Positions 5,167 through 7,441 of a stretch of DNA of 7,441 bases are shown in pieces (position 1 is the stretch's first letter; the number at the start of each line of letters is the position of its first letter). Position numbers and translations under genes: made by a program. The notes beneath the pieces are model-generated. The model ran no database searches. It was not told where the DNA came from and saw nothing but the letters and a program-made list of their open reading frames with translations. Source of the stretch: Acidaminobacter sp. (GTDB lineage Bacteria > Bacillota_A > Clostridia > Peptostreptococcales > Acidaminobacteraceae); contig WXFH01000206.1 of assembly GCA_009881125.1 (NCBI GenBank), positions 1 to 7,441 on the forward strand. The letters run 5' to 3'.

Positions 5167-7175
5167 CTCGCATCACTCCCAAATTCAAGCGCTATGGTGG
5201 TTCCCACATGTTTTGTGCTCACAATCTGAATGGTGCCCCGATTGTCTTCGATAATCTGTTTCGAGAGTGGAAGTCCAATGCCGCTGCCTTTTGTCTTTGT
5301 CGTATAGAAGAGTTCGTAAACGTTTTCCAGTTCATCAGGTGACATGCCAATGCCGTTATCCTCGATTGAGATTTTTACGTGACCGACGCCGTTTGTGGCG
5401 TGGAGTCGGATCCAGTGACCATCGGCCGCCTGAGTTTTTTCACGCTTCTCGTTAATGGCGTCAATAGCGTTGAGGAGCAGGTTGATGATCACTTGCTTGA
5501 TCTGGTCCTTGTCCACGTGAATATAGAGGTTTGCGTCCGCGCTCATGTCGAAATCGATCCCCTTGCTCGTCGCCGTATGACGAAACAGGAGCATGCAGGA
5601 TTCCAGGAGCTCGTGGACCTGGACGCGCTGCGGGTTGCGACTTTTTGGCCTGACGTAGTCGATCAGGTTTTCGATCAGCCTGCTGACGCGCTCCACTTCA
5701 TTGGGGACCACCTGGACGAGCTGCTTCTGGAACGCTTCGTTGTCCTTTTTTCTGGGCAGCAGATCGACGTAGGCCTTTATGGACGTCAACGGGTTTCGGA
5801 TCTCGTGGGCAATGCCTGAAATCATCTGGATCAGCGCTCTGTTTTTCTCTTCTTCGGCAATCTGCTCGCGAAGGATTTTTTCCTGGGTGTAATCCTCGAT
5901 GGTGAGGATCGCGCCGCGCAGCTGCTGCTCATCATCCTTCAGCGGATAGATGAAATAGCGCAGTGCCCAGCGTCTGCCTGCGGCGGAATAGTCCATTTCC
6001 TTGCCCATCAGGCTTTCGCCTTCGTTCAGGACGTTTTCCAGGTTGCCTTCGAGCATTTTGTCGAAGGGCGTCAGGGTGAAGACCTTCTCTCCTACGGGAA
6101 TCTGGCTCAGGCCGCAGAGCGCCAATGCGGGCTCATTCATTGTCGATATGCGGCCGTCCCTGTCCACAATAGTGATGCTGCGGGGGCTGCTCTCAAACAT
6201 AAGGTCTTTCAATTCGGTGGCGTTTCGGATTTCGATGATCTTGCGCTCAAGCGCCTCGTTGGCGCTGCTGAGTTCGCGGGTTTTGTCATTGACTTTTCTT
6301 TTGAGTTGGATGCTGATATAACCGGCTGCGGCAGCGATAAAGAACACTGAGACTATGAGCAGGGCCATAATCAATAGGTTTCTTTCAATGCGTCTCTGGT
6401 TTTCGATTGCTTTGTCATTAATCCAGGCATTATAAATTTCTTCATAGGCGCCGCTCAGTTTGAGATCCCTCAGTGAAGCGTTGAGTTTTTGCAGGACGCT
6501 TCTCTTGGAGGCATCCATTCCTAAATAAAAGTCCACCGGCGTTTCAAAGCTGTTGCTGATGGTATACAGGTGCTCAATGTTGTATTTGTCCAGCATGTAC
6601 TCAGCGACATGGCGCACGCCAATCATCATGTCTGCTCGATTCATGATCAGAAGCTCAAAGACGGCCTGCTGGCTGAAGGCTTGGTTGAAATTGGCCTTCT
6701 TGACGTTTTTGACAAATTCAAACTCCACTGAATCTCGTTCCACAGCGATCAGCACTGGCTCGATGCCGAGTGCGGTCTTGTATTGCTCAATTTTTTCGTC
6801 CAGGGCAATAATGGATATGGTTGAATTGACAAGGCTATCACTGAACTCCATTTGCTCTTCAAATTGGCTGGAGTAGCGGATCCCCAGGATTCCGTCAATT
6901 TCTTTTAGTTTAAATCTTTCAACGCTTTCGTTATAGGGCATTGGAATCAGGTCGATCTTGAGTTCGGCATTCTCAGACAGAGTCTGGATTAAGTCGAGAT
7001 TGAAGCCTTTGTAGACCCCCTCTTCGAAAAATTGATAAGGCGGCAGACTGGGATCGAAGGCTATTCTGATTCTGTCTGAGGCATTATCATCTGCGGACAG
7101 CGCTGCATCTGATCTGGTCCCGGGGGTTATGAGAATAAATATAATAAGCACGAGAACTATGCATAACCTCTTCAA
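5163..7175 (-). CDS. Sensor histidine kinase with an extracytoplasmic SBP_bac_3-like sensor domain and a PAS domain
   Basis: Membrane sensor kinase, about 670 residues from the chosen start (positions here count from the ATG at 7211). A hydrophobic leader (14-29) is followed by a family-3 solute-binding-like domain (about 46-266), a membrane helix (about 278-301), a charged coiled linker, a PAS domain (about 335-445), the HisKA H-box SGIAHEIRNPL with H469, and an ATPase domain with N577/N581, DNGIGM (618-623) and GSGIGL (642-647). It should autophosphorylate on ligand binding and pass phosphate to D52 of the overlapping regulator. Three starts are possible: ATG 7211 (no ribosome site), ATG 7181 (GGAGG only 3 bases away) and TTG 7175 (GGAGGG 7 bases away). 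I chose TTG, which also gives a compact signal sequence, but this is uncertain. The canonical amino-acid-binding Arg and Asp of the fold seem absent. Confidence 0.93.
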   Translation of the reverse strand: MKRLCIVLVLIIFILITPGTRSDAALSADDNASDRIRIAFDPSLPPYQFFEEGVYKGFNLDLIQTLSENAELKIDLIPMPYNESVERFKLKEIDGILGIRYSSQFEEQMEFSDSLVNSTISIIALDEKIEQYKTALGIEPVLIAVERDSVEFEFVKNVKKANFNQAFSQQAVFELLIMNRADMMIGVRHVAEYMLDKYNIEHLYTISNSFETPVDFYLGMDASKRSVLQKLNASLRDLKLSGAYEEIYNAWINDKAIENQRRIERNLLIMALLIVSVFFIAAAAGYISIQLKRKVNDKTRELSSANEALERKIIEIRNATELKDLMFESSPRSITIVDRDGRISTMNEPALALCGLSQIPVGEKVFTLTPFDKMLEGNLENVLNEGESLMGKEMDYSAAGRRWALRYFIYPLKDDEQQLRGAILTIEDYTQEKILREQIAEEEKNRALIQMISGIAHEIRNPLTSIKAYVDLLPRKKDNEAFQKQLVQVVPNEVERVSRLIENLIDYVRPKSRNPQRVQVHELLESCMLLFRHTATSKGIDFDMSADANLYIHVDKDQIKQVIINLLLNAIDAINEKREKTQAADGHWIRLHATNGVGHVKISIEDNGIGMSPDELENVYELFYTTKTKGSGIGLPLSKQIIEDNRGTIQIVSTKHVGTTIALEFGSDAS
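5169..5180 (-). promoter_or_regulatory. Ribosome binding site deciding the TTG start of the response regulator
   Basis: On the minus strand GGGAG lies 9 bases before the TTG at 5166-5164, inside the last codons of the kinase gene. No ATG in this frame lies nearby, and the receiver domain needs its N-terminus here (KILIIDDE), so TTG is well supported. Confidence 0.65.
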
Positions 7176-7182
7176 GCCCATA

Positions 7183-7188
7183 CCCTCC
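7183..7188 (-). promoter_or_regulatory. Ribosome binding site deciding the kinase start
   Basis: GGAGGG on the minus strand is the only strong ribosome site near the three possible kinase starts. It lies 7 bases before TTG 7175 but only 1 base before ATG 7181 and downstream of ATG 7211, so it favours the TTG. Confidence 0.55.
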
Positions 7189-7244
7189 AATCTTTGAGAT
7201 GACAGTCTCATTGACGTCTTGTTGAGAAATCTCCCACAGCCCTT

Positions 7245-7274
7245 ATTATATGATAGTTTTTGGGGTTTTAATAA
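7245..7274 (-). promoter_or_regulatory. Probable housekeeping-type promoter of the two-component operon
   Basis: On the minus strand a perfect TATAAT (7250-7245) lies about 70 bases before the kinase start. The -35 position at 17-18 bp spacing reads TATTAA or TTATTA, a poor match to TTGACA, so the promoter may be weak or activated. The predicted start is near 7238. It would give low constitutive expression of the sensor and regulator, independent of sigma-54. Confidence 0.45.
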
Positions 7275-7340
7275 GGCTTCGCTGAAATTTTGTTGAATTT
7301 ATGGATGAGAACCATTCTCGCAAGCTCTGGCACTGATTTC

Positions 7341-7432
7341 AAAGTTGTCCGCGTCACCAACTCTAAAGTTGTCTGCGTCACCAACTTTAAAGTTGTCCGC
7401 GTCACCAACTCTGAAGTTGTCCGCGTCACCAA
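7341..7432. repeat. Tandem array of four ~24-bp repeats at the right edge
   Basis: Copies lie at 7341-7364, 7365-7388, 7389-7412 and 7413-7432 (the last incomplete). The shared core is AAAGTTGTCCGCGTCACCAA followed by CTCT or CTTT. Copies 1 and 3 are identical; copies 2 and 4 differ only by transitions (C/T at unit positions 10 and 23, A/G at position 1). Each unit begins AGTTG and ends CAACT, so unit junctions form palindromes, perfect at 7382-7395 (CAACTTTAAAGTTG). The array breaks into a run of eight A at 7431. Such an array may be a multi-repeat transposon end, an intergenic repeat family or a protein-binding array. The window ends too soon to tell. Confidence 0.85.
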
Positions 7433-7441
7433 AAAAAACTA

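Noticed and set aside
5379..5819. Plus-strand open frame of 146 codons opposite the kinase catalytic region.
   Set aside because: Its translation has no recognisable domain, and the opposite strand carries clear H-, N- and G-box motifs. It is a shadow of the kinase gene.
7195..7210. TGAGA-N6-TCTCA hairpin just upstream of the kinase ribosome site, considered as a regulatory leader.
   Set aside because: A five-base stem is too short to call a riboswitch or attenuator, and no conserved leader structure is recognisable.
7306..7320. Inverted repeat TGAGAA-CCA-TTCTCG resembling a degenerate Fur-type box.
   Set aside because: The match is partial, the stem is five to six bases and nothing nearby concerns metals. 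A chance dyad is as likely.
7341..7432. CRISPR array interpretation of the right-edge repeats.
   Set aside because: The repeats are directly contiguous with no unique spacers, and the 24-bp period leaves no room for them.
7305..7441. Short plus-strand open frame from ATG 7305 through the repeats to the window edge.
   Set aside because: There is no ribosome site, and every difference between repeat copies changes the amino acid in this frame, unlike a constrained protein.

Overview
The window holds five protein genes, all on the minus strand. They form two adjacent units that look functionally linked: a two-component regulatory pair (right half) and a TRAP-type uptake operon (left half). A short tandem-repeat array lies at the right edge. 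A lipobox lipoprotein as the binding protein, strong GGAGG-type ribosome binding sites, two probable TTG starts and a moderate G+C content suggest a Gram-positive, Clostridia-like bacterium. This is inference from style, not from any marker gene.

In transcription order, from right to left: a tandem array of four ~24-bp repeats (7341-7432); a short leader with a good -10 box; a membrane sensor histidine kinase whose extracytoplasmic part is a bacterial solute-binding-protein fold (5163-7175); a sigma-54-dependent NtrC-type response regulator overlapping it by four bases (3781-5166); a strong intrinsic terminator (3721-3763); a 264-bp intergenic region with a well-spaced -24/-12 (sigma-54) promoter and candidate upstream activator dyads; then three overlapping genes: a TAXI-family lipoprotein binding protein (2497-3516), a DUF1850 membrane protein (1953-2519) and a fused DctQ-DctM TRAP permease (10-1971).

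The proposed circuit is as follows. The kinase senses an extracellular ligand with its own binding domain and phosphorylates the regulator. The regulator binds upstream dyads and drives RNA polymerase-sigma-54 at the promoter in front of the TAXI operon, whose products then import the ligand by ion-gradient-driven transport. The promoter was found directly in the sequence and sits where this model needs it. The transported substrate cannot be named. The kinase sensor domain appears to lack the Arg and Asp that amino-acid-binding members of its fold use, which argues against a plain alpha-amino acid. The least explained element is the repeat array at the right edge. It is cut by the window end and may be a mobile-element terminus, an intergenic repeat or, less likely, coding.
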